Part shown: positions 1 through 9,103 of the stretch, piece after piece
Position numbering within the stretch: the first letter of the stretch is position 1
How the letters are laid out: every line of letters begins with the position of its first letter
Source of the DNA: Acinetobacter beijerinckii CIP 110307
GTDB taxonomy: Bacteria; Pseudomonadota; Gammaproteobacteria; Pseudomonadales; Moraxellaceae
Assembly: GCF_000369005.1 (NCBI RefSeq)
Contig: NZ_KB849764.1
Location: forward strand, 687,086-751,085
Direction of reading: 5' to 3'
DNA length: 64,000 nt
The notes under the pieces: generated by a model
Seen by the model: only the letters and a program-made list of their open reading frames with translations
Database searches by the model: none
Told to the model about the DNA's origin: nothing
Translations under genes and position numbers: made by a program

Positions 1-257
1 TCTGCTTCATCTATGATCGATAGCACTTGTCGACAACGTTCAGCATAAAGCGCACCAATATCTGTCAGTGCATGCTGCCGTGTAGAGCGTTGCATCAGTT
101 TAACACCAAGCCGTGACTCTAACTCGCTGATCAGACGCGATACCTGAGCTGTGGTCAAATCCATCTGTTCAGCAGCTGCTGTAAAACTTCCACTGTCAAT
201 CACTTTCAGGAAAGCATGCATTGCATGCAACAGTCCACCATCGAGATTTTTGCGCAT
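1..257 (-). CDS. LysR-family transcriptional regulator (N-terminal part, cut by window edge)
   Basis: Only the first 85 codons are present; the rest lies beyond position 1. The translated start (MRKNLDGGLLHAMHAFLKV) runs into a winged helix-turn-helix typical of LysR proteins: SGSFTAAAEQMDLTTAQVSR at about residues 26-45, then a SELESRLGVKL recognition-helix segment and the usual LQRSTR-like turn (here MQRSTR). It is divergent from the oxidoreductase at 458, with a 200-base shared spacer, the normal arrangement for a LysR protein controlling its neighbour. The ligand cannot be inferred because the effector domain is missing. Confidence 0.9.
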   Translation of the reverse strand, partial: MRKNLDGGLLHAMHAFLKVIDSGSFTAAAEQMDLTTAQVSRLISELESRLGVKLMQRSTRQHALTDIGALYAERCRQVLSIIDEA

Positions 258-457
258 AACGTAAATATCTTTTCCTAAATTACGCATTGTTGCACCAGTT
301 TAGATCAACCACAATGGTAAATATGTACATACATCCATGCGTATTTTTTTGACGGTTCAGCGCATGATTTGATCGTTGTATGTCTATAACTCCAAAAGTC
401 AACTCGGATGTTGAGAAAAGAAAGTAGCTCGAACTACATAATACAAAGGAGACATAA

Positions 458-3400
458 ATGAATATCGCTACGACATTTACACCTAAAAAGATACCGACTA
501 AAGATGTATCCCTTGATGATAAATACATAAGCGATAACGGCACGGCTTATATGACAGGTATTCAAGCTTTGGTGCGTTTACCACTCGCTCAAACCCGCCG
601 TGATAGTAAAAATGGTTACCATACTGCTGGGTTTATTTCAGGTTATCGCGGATCACCTGTTGGTAACTATGATAATTTTCTTTGGCAAATTGAAGGAATT
701 TTGAAAGATCATGATGTGGTCTTTCAACCTGGTGTTAATGAAGATTTGGCTGCTACCGCGATTTGGGGTAGCCAACAAGCCAATTTAGCAGGTCAAGGTA
801 AATTTGATGGTGTTACTTCTTGGTGGTATGGCAAAGGTCCAGGTGTAGATCGCTCAGGTGATGTGCTTCGTCATGCTAACCTCGCAGGTACAGCCGAACA
901 CGGTGGTGTTGTTGCCCTATTTGGTGATGATCATTCTTGTAAGTCTTCTACTGTTCCGCACCAGTCTGAACATGTGATGATGGGTTGCGGCATTCCTATT
1001 TTTTATCCAACCTCAGTACAACACATTCTTGATCTTGGTATCCATGCTGTCGCTATGTCACGATTTGCTGGTGTATGGACTTCCATGAAACTCGTGAGTG
1101 AAATCGTAGAGACATCAGCATCTGTACATGTTGATGAGGATCGTGTCATTCCAGTCTTGCCTAAAGATGTTAAATTTCCTGATGATGGCGTTAATATTCG
1201 CTGGCCAGATCATGGTATCCAACAAGAAGAACGACTTTACAAATACCGCTTACCTGCTGTCTTAGCATATGCACGTGCCAACCAACTCAATAAAGTCACT
1301 TGGTCATGTGAAAATGCCCGTATCGGTATCGTTGCGAGTGGCAAAGGTTATCTCGATACGATTGAAGCTTTGCGTATATTAGGGATTGATAACGATATTG
1401 CTGAACAAATTGGCTTAAAAGTTTATCAAGTCGGTCTTATTTGGCCTTTGGAACCACAAGGATTACATGAGTTTGCAGAAGGTTTAAAAGAGCTGATCGT
1501 TGTTGAAGAAAAACGCCCGATTCTTGAATCTCAAATTAAAGATGAGTTGTATTCACTACCTGATCATCAACGCCCTCATATTATTGGTAAAGCTTGTGAT
1601 GGTAAGGGCGAATGGAGTACATCTACTGAGGAAGCTCCCTTAATTGGATATTACGAATTTCAGCCTGAACCAATTGCAAAAATGTTGGCAGCACGTTTTC
1701 TCGCCTTGGATATTCCAGTACATATAAAAGAACAAATTCAAAACCGAGTTGGCTTATTAAAAACAGCTGAACAAGAATCTCAACGTATTTTAGATATTGC
1801 TGATCGCAAGCCATTTTTCTGTAGCGGATGTCCTCACAATACTTCAACTAAATTACCCGAAGGTAGTCGTGCATTAGGTGGCATTGGATGTCATTACATT
1901 GCAGTTTCACTTGATCGTGGTACAGAAACCTATTCACAAATGGGTGGTGAAGGTGTTAGTTGGGCTGGTGCATCGCATTTTACTAATGAAAAACACATTT
2001 TCGCCAATCTAGGTGACGGAACTTATTTCCATTCAGGTTATCTTGCTATTCGCCAAGCCATCGCTGCAAAAATTAATATTACTTACAAAATCCTCTACAA
2101 CGATGCTGTTGCAATGACGGGCGGACAACATGTGGATGGGCATTTGAGTGTTGCTCAACTAACGCGTCAGTTAGCCGCTGAAGGGATAAGAAAACAGGTT
2201 ATCGTCACAGATGAACCTGAGCTGATACATGCCGAAGAAGGTATAGCAGCTGATGTAGAAATTCATCACCGTAATGAATTAGATGCAATCCAACGTCAAT
2301 TACGTGATATTTCGGGAGTAACAGCCCTAATCTATGTTCAAACTTGTGCTAGTGAAAAACGTCGTCGCCGTAAACGTAATGCCTACCCTGACCCTGCTGA
2401 ACGTTTATTTATTAATACTGATATTTGTGAAGGCTGTGGTGACTGTTCAAAAAAATCGAACTGTTTATCTGTCGAACCTGTAGAAACAGAATTAGGTACT
2501 AAGCGTCAAATTAACCAGAGCACCTGTAATAAAGACTTTACTTGCGTCGAAGGTTTTTGCCCAAGTTTTGTCACTGTACATACACGTGATATGAAACGCC
2601 CTGAAAAATTTGAAGGATTTCCTGCTGGCTGGCCAGAAAAACCAATCATTCCTAACTTGGAAAATACACCGAGCCGAATCATGGTGGGTGGTGTCGGTGG
2701 TACAGGTGTGGTTACTTTAGGTGCATTGTTAGGAATGGCTGCGCATCTTGAAGGTAAAGCAACACGTGTTATGGATATGGCAGGATTAGCACAGAAAGGT
2801 GGAACAGTTTATTCCTATGTACAACTTGCTTCAGACGACGAGCAAATTTCAGCAACAAAAATTCCTGCTGGTCAATGTGATATTTTAATCGGCGCCGATG
2901 CAATCGTAGCAGGTAGCAAAGCTGCGTTATCACGCCTAACAGATAAAGCAGTGGTGATCGTGAATGAAGATGCCTCTCCAACCTTAAGTTTTATTGAGTC
3001 TCGGGACTGGTATGCTCCGATTACAGACTTAATTACTCGTTTGAAAGGACGAGTACATCACGGAAAACTAGTTACATTACCAGCAGCTCGGATTGCCACT
3101 CAAGTCCTCGGAGATTCGATCTATACCAACCAAATTCTTTTAGGTATGGCTTGGCAATCAGGAAAAATACCACTACTTAGAGAGAGTATAGAAAAAGCAA
3201 TTCAATTAAATGGTACGGCGGTCGATAAGAATATTGAGGCTTTCCGTATTGGTTGTCATCTGAGCAGCGATCCTCAATTAATTCCGCGTTTAGTCTCAGC
3301 GATGCCAAAACTTAATAAACCTCAGACCATGTCTGAATTAATTGAAGACCGTACTACTCGTTTGCGTGAATATTGGAATGAAGAATACGCCTTAAAGTAC

Positions 3401-3928
3401 AAAAACTTAGTAGAGCGAGCTGCAAAAAATTTACCTGAATCATTAGCTGGAACCATTGCAACACAACTTTATCGAGTGATGGCTTATAAAGATGAGTATG
3501 AAGTTGCACGTTTGCTTACAGCTAAAAAATTCAAACAGTCTATAGCCTCGCAGTTTGGAGAAGGCTTACGTCTAACCTATCATCTAGCTCCACCTGTACT
3601 GGGCGCACATCAAAATATCCGTAAACGTGCTTTCGGATATTGGATCCGCTTCCCTATGATGCTATTGGCACGTTTACAATGGCTACGTGAAACTTTCCTA
3701 GACCCATTTTCTCGTCAAGCAGAACGTCAGCAAGAACAAGCATGGCGCGACCGTTATATAAGTTTTGTCGAGACCTTAGCCGAATCACCTGAGAAATATA
3801 ATTTGGTGGTTGCTGAGGAAATTGCCAAACTTCCTGCTGATGTGCGAGGTTTTGGGCATGTGAAAGCCCAATCAATGAACAGTGCAATACAGCGTTGGGA
3901 TGAGTTCGATTTAGACCTGAAAAGGTAA
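458..3928 (+). CDS. Indolepyruvate ferredoxin oxidoreductase family protein (fused alpha/beta/gamma)
   Basis: A 1156-residue fused 2-oxoacid:ferredoxin oxidoreductase, which oxidatively decarboxylates an arylpyruvate or branched 2-oxoacid to the acyl-CoA using thiamine diphosphate and iron-sulfur clusters. Visible parts: a pyrimidine-binding-type N-terminal domain with GYRGSPVGNYDN; a thiamine diphosphate domain with FFCSGCPHN near residue 454 and GDGTYFHSG near 519; a cysteine-rich ferredoxin-like segment (CEGCGDC near 656, a second Cys group near 686-702); and a gamma-type domain beginning GGVGGTGVVTLG near 741. The length fits the aerobic fused enzymes of proteobacteria rather than the two-subunit archaeal IorAB. 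ATG at 458 follows AAAGGAGAC. It is divergent from a LysR gene, its likely regulator. The exact substrate is not shown by sequence. Confidence 0.9.
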   Translation: MNIATTFTPKKIPTKDVSLDDKYISDNGTAYMTGIQALVRLPLAQTRRDSKNGYHTAGFISGYRGSPVGNYDNFLWQIEGILKDHDVVFQPGVNEDLAATAIWGSQQANLAGQGKFDGVTSWWYGKGPGVDRSGDVLRHANLAGTAEHGGVVALFGDDHSCKSSTVPHQSEHVMMGCGIPIFYPTSVQHILDLGIHAVAMSRFAGVWTSMKLVSEIVETSASVHVDEDRVIPVLPKDVKFPDDGVNIRWPDHGIQQEERLYKYRLPAVLAYARANQLNKVTWSCENARIGIVASGKGYLDTIEALRILGIDNDIAEQIGLKVYQVGLIWPLEPQGLHEFAEGLKELIVVEEKRPILESQIKDELYSLPDHQRPHIIGKACDGKGEWSTSTEEAPLIGYYEFQPEPIAKMLAARFLALDIPVHIKEQIQNRVGLLKTAEQESQRILDIADRKPFFCSGCPHNTSTKLPEGSRALGGIGCHYIAVSLDRGTETYSQMGGEGVSWAGASHFTNEKHIFANLGDGTYFHSGYLAIRQAIAAKINITYKILYNDAVAMTGGQHVDGHLSVAQLTRQLAAEGIRKQVIVTDEPELIHAEEGIAADVEIHHRNELDAIQRQLRDISGVTALIYVQTCASEKRRRRKRNAYPDPAERLFINTDICEGCGDCSKKSNCLSVEPVETELGTKRQINQSTCNKDFTCVEGFCPSFVTVHTRDMKRPEKFEGFPAGWPEKPIIPNLENTPSRIMVGGVGGTGVVTLGALLGMAAHLEGKATRVMDMAGLAQKGGTVYSYVQLASDDEQISATKIPAGQCDILIGADAIVAGSKAALSRLTDKAVVIVNEDASPTLSFIESRDWYAPITDLITRLKGRVHHGKLVTLPAARIATQVLGDSIYTNQILLGMAWQSGKIPLLRESIEKAIQLNGTAVDKNIEAFRIGCHLSSDPQLIPRLVSAMPKLNKPQTMSELIEDRTTRLREYWNEEYALKYKNLVERAAKNLPESLAGTIATQLYRVMAYKDEYEVARLLTAKKFKQSIASQFGEGLRLTYHLAPPVLGAHQNIRKRAFGYWIRFPMMLLARLQWLRETFLDPFSRQAERQQEQAWRDRYISFVETLAESPEKYNLVVAEEIAKLPADVRGFGHVKAQSMNSAIQRWDEFDLDLKR

Positions 3929-3980
3929 ATCTCGATTTATTATGATTTAAAATCATATTTAAGTAATCGATACGAATTAA

Positions 3981-4012
3981 AAACTGAAGATTATTTTTAT
4001 AATCTTCAGTTT
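3981..4012. terminator. Bidirectional intrinsic terminator
   Basis: Perfect 13-bp inverted repeat (AAACTGAAGATTA and its complement) with a six-base loop. It lies between the convergent oxidoreductase and TonB-dependent receptor genes, 53 bases after one stop and 23 after the other. T-rich runs flank both sides. Confidence 0.8.
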
Positions 4013-4034
4013 GGTCTATTAAATTGAATTTTTA

Positions 4035-6233
4035 TTAAAAATTCACAGACCAAGAGAAATGTGCTGTACGAGGAGCACCTAGGAACAAGTAATCATCCCC
4101 GAAGAAACTGCCCGCGTCTCTCAAATACTTTTTATTAAATAGATTATCAACATTAAATCTCAATTGATTCTCATATCCATAAGCATGGAATTTATAAGCT
4201 GCACCAGTATCAAATACAGTATAACTAGGTACTTTCACTGAACCAGTTTTATTCGCATATTTACTGCTGCTGTAACGAACACCAGCTAATAAGCGCAAGC
4301 CCTCGATTTGTGGCATTGCATATGAGAGATTACTAGCAAAACGTAGTTTTGGCACATTTTGAGTTTGATGATGCTGATATTCATCTACCTGAATATCTTT
4401 TAAACGTGAGTGTGTAAGCGCTAATGTTGAATTTAAATCAAGATTTTGTCCTAAGCGTCCTTGCAACCCAAATTCCAAACCTAAATTGTGCTGTTTTCCA
4501 TCTTTTAAAAAGTAGTTATTCGCATTGGTATATTGATTATCTTGCTCTAAATTAAATAGTGCTGCGGTAAACAACATATTTTGAAATTGTTGTTTTAATC
4601 CAAGCTCATATTGAGTAGATTTAATCGGTTCTAGTGTTTGGAAGGCATTACCTTCAATTCCTTTTTCTTCATTACCAAATGCATACCATGGCGCTTGACC
4701 GCCATCACTTAAACCTTTACTAAATGATGTATAAACGTGAGTATTTTCCCAAGGTTGATACATCACAGCAAATTGGGGTAAGAATCGATTTAAGTTTGTA
4801 TCACGAATCTTATTCGAATTGGCATCATAGGCTTTTTCATCTAATGAAAGGATTTTTCCGCCCATGAGAACAGACCATGAATTATTGAAAAGGATTTGAT
4901 CTTGAAGATTTAATGCTGTTTGCTGACTATCAAGCGATTTATAATGATTGCCTAAAACTTTATCTGTCGGATTGTAGCTCACTGTATTTTCATAGATATT
5001 ACCTGTGCCAATAGGTTGGTTGATGGCATCATATTGTGCACGTCGTTTATAAGTATGAGACAACTCGACATTTAAACTATGTTGCCATGTTCCTGTGTTG
5101 AGTGTCCCATTTACTCCAGTTTTAAACTGATTGGTTAGGTAACTATCATCTGGACTACGGAAGTCATAAATATCGTAGTTACCATTTTTATCAAAGGTAT
5201 TACCTAGACCAGTGTACTCACAAATATCACTGTAACATCCCCATGGAAATGCTGAATAGTCATCAACCACAACACGGCTTTGTGAAGCAGAAAGATTTGC
5301 TGTCCAATCCTTATTGATATGATGGGTATATTTTAAACTTGTATTTAGACTTTCATTTGTGATGGGTTTACTCCAGCTTTGATAACCAAGTAGACGATCC
5401 CAATCCACACTTTGGGGTACAGTTTTTCCATCTAATAATTGATAGCCTGGTACAGAGCGCTGACGCTGACGTTGTGATTCAATATCAAATTCGAGTTTTG
5501 AATGATCAGAAATATTCCAATCTAGAGCGACTGAACCAAATAAACGTTTCCCATTGCTATGTTCTACATAAGGATGAATCTCTTCTTGAGCGAGATTGAT
5601 TCGATAGCCAAATTGTTGATTTTCACCCAATATATCGCCTATATCAGTTGCGATACGATTACCACCATGACTATCTGTTTCCAAGGTAACAGAACGAATG
5701 TCTTTTGGACGTTTAGTCACATAGTTAACTACTCCACCTGGCGTAGACATTCCACTTTGAATTGCGCTAATACCCTTTAAAATTTCTACTTGTTCTTTAT
5801 TTTCAAGCGCTACATTTTGCTCGCCACGTAACAAATTTCCGTTGAGTAGATAACTTGATCCTAGATTAAGCGCGAAACCACGCATAATAAAATTAGCATA
5901 ATAGCCAATCGGTGCATATCCATCACCAGCAGCAGCTTCGTTTTTAACAATATCAGTTAATGTTTTTGCGTGTTGATCCGCAATTCGCTCTGCGGTCACA
6001 ATACCAATAGAAGCAGGAATTTCATCAATACTTTTCCGAGAAAAACCCGTTAAATTCAATTTCTGCTGATATGGTATTGTTTGTTCAGATTGAGCAGCAA
6101 CTGTGATTGTTGGCAATTTTGATACAGCAGTTTCATCTTCTGCATTTGCTAAGACCGAAGTTAGTCCACCACATGAAAATGAACCAGCAACCAGTAAAGC
6201 TTGATGTAAACGAGAAAATGAATGTGTTTTCAC
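4035..6233 (-). CDS. TonB-dependent siderophore receptor
   Basis: 732-residue outer-membrane receptor for ferric siderophore uptake energised by TonB-ExbBD. The first about 31 residues form a signal peptide ending in VLANA. A TonB-box-like segment LPTITVAAQ follows, then the plug (about 60-170; ASIGIVTAERI, GISAIQSGMSTPGGVVNYVTKRP) and a long beta-barrel ending in Phe (HFSWSVNF), the barrel-assembly signature. There is no STN signalling domain, so it should be a plain transporter. The start is GTG at 6233; an in-frame TAG lies just upstream, so no longer form is possible. It stands alone and I see no convincing Fur box in its 177-base upstream spacer, which is odd for a siderophore receptor. 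The ligand is unknown. Confidence 0.9.
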   Translation of the reverse strand: MKTHSFSRLHQALLVAGSFSCGGLTSVLANAEDETAVSKLPTITVAAQSEQTIPYQQKLNLTGFSRKSIDEIPASIGIVTAERIADQHAKTLTDIVKNEAAAGDGYAPIGYYANFIMRGFALNLGSSYLLNGNLLRGEQNVALENKEQVEILKGISAIQSGMSTPGGVVNYVTKRPKDIRSVTLETDSHGGNRIATDIGDILGENQQFGYRINLAQEEIHPYVEHSNGKRLFGSVALDWNISDHSKLEFDIESQRQRQRSVPGYQLLDGKTVPQSVDWDRLLGYQSWSKPITNESLNTSLKYTHHINKDWTANLSASQSRVVVDDYSAFPWGCYSDICEYTGLGNTFDKNGNYDIYDFRSPDDSYLTNQFKTGVNGTLNTGTWQHSLNVELSHTYKRRAQYDAINQPIGTGNIYENTVSYNPTDKVLGNHYKSLDSQQTALNLQDQILFNNSWSVLMGGKILSLDEKAYDANSNKIRDTNLNRFLPQFAVMYQPWENTHVYTSFSKGLSDGGQAPWYAFGNEEKGIEGNAFQTLEPIKSTQYELGLKQQFQNMLFTAALFNLEQDNQYTNANNYFLKDGKQHNLGLEFGLQGRLGQNLDLNSTLALTHSRLKDIQVDEYQHHQTQNVPKLRFASNLSYAMPQIEGLRLLAGVRYSSSKYANKTGSVKVPSYTVFDTGAAYKFHAYGYENQLRFNVDNLFNKKYLRDAGSFFGDDYLFLGAPRTAHFSWSVNF

Positions 6234-6410
6234 TGTAGTAGCCTAACCCCAAAAAAGTTAAAGATAAGTCTGAAATTTCGGGCATGAGTATTCACAATTT
6301 TCTTGGATTGAACAAGCATGTTCTGCTACATATTTAATCTTTTTTAAATTTTGATAATTGGCTTACGCACAAAAAGCTAAGTAAAGTTAATTTATAAATA
6401 TCTGAAAGCC

Positions 6411-7181
6411 CTATAACCATTCTTTTGTTTCATCTGCAACTCTATTTCCATGAAGAATATGCATAATCATCTCATAAGCAATACTTCCTTTAAATGGAAG
6501 TTCAGGTAATGCATCAAATTTAAAAAACTGTGCGTCGCTGATTTCTTTTTCTTCAAGTTTTATTTCGCCTGAATGATATTCGGCTCTAAATGCAATCATC
6601 AAATTACTTGGAAATGGCCAAGGTTGACTGGCTAAATATTGTATATTTTTAATCTCAATATTTACTTCTTCTTTGGTTTCTCTACGGACTGCTTCCTCTA
6701 AAGTTTCACCAACTTCTACAAAGCCAGCAATTAAACTATACATTTTTTTATGACGTGTATTCTTCGCGAGCAGAATCTCATCATCACCACGTGTAATAAT
6801 TGTAATTACACACGGATTCACTCTTGGATATTGACTATACCCACAACTCGGACATTTCATTGAAAATTGATCAAGAATCTGCTTTGTTTTTTCGCCACAT
6901 CGCCCACAAAATTGGTGATTACGTCGCCATTCTAAAAGTTGTACAGCTCGACTTGCTTGCTCAAATTGTTGTTTATTCCAAACTTGCAATAGTTGGCGAA
7001 TCGGTACTAATTGATAACCAGATGGAATGCTTTCATTCTGCTTTAAGTCTCTTGCAATAACCTCAAAATCTGCAGATAAAATAAGATCATCCTTTAATTT
7101 CCCGACTTGCGGTAACTGAAAATCATGATCTACTAAAAGTTGCTGATTTTGAAAAATATAAGCAATTGATAATTTAGACAT
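6411..7181 (-). CDS. nudC: NAD(+) diphosphatase / RNA deNADding Nudix hydrolase NudC
   Basis: Hydrolyses NADH/NAD+ to NMN and AMP and, in characterised NudC enzymes, removes NAD caps from RNA. A four-cysteine zinc ribbon (CGRC ... CPSC) lies near residues 90-115. The Nudix box GFVEVGETLEEAVRRETKEE follows near 150, then the NADH-pyrophosphatase signature SQPWPFPSNLM, which separates NudC from other Nudix enzymes. I use ATG at 7181 (MSKLSIAY; AGG seven bases upstream) rather than a TTG ten codons earlier. At 256 residues it matches the family. It precedes no obvious operon partner; the small gene at 7244-7507 lies 62 bases upstream on the same strand. Confidence 0.93.
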   Translation of the reverse strand: MSKLSIAYIFQNQQLLVDHDFQLPQVGKLKDDLILSADFEVIARDLKQNESIPSGYQLVPIRQLLQVWNKQQFEQASRAVQLLEWRRNHQFCGRCGEKTKQILDQFSMKCPSCGYSQYPRVNPCVITIITRGDDEILLAKNTRHKKMYSLIAGFVEVGETLEEAVRRETKEEVNIEIKNIQYLASQPWPFPSNLMIAFRAEYHSGEIKLEEKEISDAQFFKFDALPELPFKGSIAYEMIMHILHGNRVADETKEWL

Positions 7182-7243
7182 TAAATAACCTATAGAAAAT
7201 TTATTCAGCAAAAATTAAGTTATGATCGTAATAAAAGTGATGA

Positions 7244-7507
7244 TTAGTGACGTTTATATTGGCGAGAGCAATAAGCACGAGTGACATCAGCGGAACGCAA
7301 CTTTAAATGTTTTGTTTTACGTCCAACCATACGTTTACGCCATAGTTTAAAGCTACTTGACTGTAAGTTAGTTCGCATCAATTTGATGACTGAGGATTCA
7401 TTGAGACCATACTCTCTTTCAAGCGCTTCAAACGGCGTTCTATCTTCCCAAGCCATTTCAATAATTCTTGATAGATCGCCCAAATCATAATTCTCAACAC
7501 TAAGCAT
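7244..7507 (-). CDS. TIGR03643 family small protein (DUF2805-like)
   Basis: 87-residue basic protein whose middle (SRIIEMAWEDRTPFEALE, LNESSVIKLMR, SFKLWRKRMVGR) matches what I remember of the TIGR03643/DUF2805 family, a conserved small protein of unknown function with a helix-turn-helix-like look. ATG at 7507 is preceded by AGAGGT. It lies just upstream of nudC on the same strand with a 62-base gap. The family assignment is from memory of the motif; no function is claimed. Confidence 0.8.
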   Translation of the reverse strand: MLSVENYDLGDLSRIIEMAWEDRTPFEALEREYGLNESSVIKLMRTNLQSSSFKLWRKRMVGRKTKHLKLRSADVTRAYCSRQYKRH

Positions 7508-7661
7508 AAAATATGACCTCTTATAATCAAAAAAATCGCTATAAAACTTTAATTCGACAATTGCTAAAATTTCTAATCAGAGCATATGAAAGGCTAGATG
7601 AATAAATTGTGATTTTTAGATGATTAATTAATCGGTTCTAAACATATGAACAAGCAAACAA

Positions 7662-7697
7662 AAGTTTTATCGAGTAAATTATTACTCGATAAAACTT
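7662..7697 (-). terminator. Intrinsic terminator of the RND efflux operon
   Basis: Perfect 16-bp inverted repeat (AAGTTTTATCGAGTAA and its complement) with a four-base loop, nine bases beyond the stop of the outer-membrane factor. On the minus strand it is followed by a T-rich stretch (TTTGTTTG). Confidence 0.85.
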
Positions 7698-7705
7698 GAA
7701 CATTA

Positions 7706-9094
7706 TTAACCACCTAATGCAGCCACCAATTGTGCTGAATTTTTCAAATACAATTGCTGCAACTCCAATAAACGTTCTTCTGCACTCAACCGTAGATTCT
7801 GTGCTGTCGCAACTTCCAGATAACTGACCAAACCAGCTTGATAACGCTGCGTAGCAACCCGTTCATTTTCAGTCGAAAGCTTAAGTAGCTGTTGTTGCGC
7901 CACGATCTGTTGTTGGAAATGATCTGCTTGCAGTAAACCATCTTCCACCTCTTTCCAGCCTGTTAAAACTGAATGCTTATAAGCAGCAAGCTTTTCATCG
8001 TAATTGGCTTGCGCTTGTTGAATATCAGTCTGTCGTTTACCCCCATCAAACAATGTAGCTAAGGCTTTTACACCCATCGACCATGCGGTATTGGGTGACT
8101 GCAATAAAGTATGTAAGACCTGACTATTGGCACTACTATCCAAGCTGATGGTCAAATCTGGTAACCATGCAGTTTGTGCTAAGCCTAATTGAGCATGCAT
8201 CATCGCCAACTCTCGTTCGCTACGAATCACATCGGGACGTTGTGCCAATAGCCGACTTGGAATTTGGGTTGGGATTTGAGGGGTACTAAACTGATAGCGA
8301 TTTTTATTTAAATTAAAGTCAGCCACATTGCGTCCAACTAAGACTGCCAACACATTTTCTTGCAAATCACGACTACGTTGTACCTCTAACAATTGCAGCC
8401 TGACTTGTTTAAGTTGGGTCTCAGCCTGAATCACATCAGCACGTGAAATCATGCCTGCTTGGTATTGCTGCTGTAAAATACGCACAGATCGTTTATAACT
8501 TTGCTGGGTTTGATTTAACACATCCAGTTTGGCGTCGAACAAACGAATGTTCCAATAGGCCTCTGCTGCGATCAGTTGCTGACTCAGCTGAATGGCAGCC
8601 AAATCTGCAGCAGATGCTTGTAGGTTGGCCTGTTGACCTTCCACTGCTTTTGCAACTCTCCCCCAAAGATCAGGAATCCAACTGACTGCGACATTGGCAC
8701 CGAATTGCCGACTCTTGCCAGCGTTTTTGGTTTCAGTCTGATTGGCATTGCCGCCCATGCTGATGCTAGGAAGCGCATTAGCACGTTGTCTATCCAACAG
8801 TGCCATGGCATGGCGATACTTGGCTTGGGCCTGTTGGATACTCAAGTTGTCTTGATCCAATTGCTGTATCAGCGTGGATAAGGTCAGATCTTGATACATC
8901 GCCCACCATTGCTGTGGTGTCGCTACTATCTTAGAAGCTTCAATCCATTGCAAATCTGCATATTTATACTGTGCAGCACTTTGAATCACGGGCTGATGAT
9001 AGGCTGCAGGCTTAAAAGTACTGGACGACTGACATGCCGTGAGCAGCATTGTCACTACGATACCGATAGAAAGTGTAAAAACTGTTTTTTTCAT
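7706..9094 (-). CDS. RND efflux outer-membrane lipoprotein (OprM/NodT family)
   Basis: 462-residue TolC-superfamily channel that completes the tripartite pump encoded just upstream. A lipoprotein signal peptide with lipobox LLTAC (Cys21) anchors it to the outer membrane. Two repeated outer-membrane-efflux domains follow, with the typical long alpha-helical segments rich in Gln/Ala/Leu (for example AEAYWNIRLFDAKLDVLNQT and the RYQAGLVSYLEVATAQ hairpin near the C-terminus). It is the last gene of a four-gene minus-strand operon, nine bases after the second pump gene, and ends at a strong terminator. Drug range cannot be read from sequence. Confidence 0.92.
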   Translation of the reverse strand: MKKTVFTLSIGIVVTMLLTACQSSSTFKPAAYHQPVIQSAAQYKYADLQWIEASKIVATPQQWWAMYQDLTLSTLIQQLDQDNLSIQQAQAKYRHAMALLDRQRANALPSISMGGNANQTETKNAGKSRQFGANVAVSWIPDLWGRVAKAVEGQQANLQASAADLAAIQLSQQLIAAEAYWNIRLFDAKLDVLNQTQQSYKRSVRILQQQYQAGMISRADVIQAETQLKQVRLQLLEVQRSRDLQENVLAVLVGRNVADFNLNKNRYQFSTPQIPTQIPSRLLAQRPDVIRSERELAMMHAQLGLAQTAWLPDLTISLDSSANSQVLHTLLQSPNTAWSMGVKALATLFDGGKRQTDIQQAQANYDEKLAAYKHSVLTGWKEVEDGLLQADHFQQQIVAQQQLLKLSTENERVATQRYQAGLVSYLEVATAQNLRLSAEERLLELQQLYLKNSAQLVAALGG

Positions 9095-9103
9095 AGCGAC
9101 TTC

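Noticed and set aside
280-543. 87-codon minus-strand ORF overlapping the oxidoreductase start
   Set aside because: It overlaps the well-supported oxidoreductase gene and has no ribosome binding site or family features.
6310-6323. GAACA-AGCA-TGTTC inverted repeat upstream of the first receptor, resembling a LexA-type box
   Set aside because: Arms are only five bases, spacing does not match the known GAAC-N4-GTTC box, and Acinetobacter lacks LexA.
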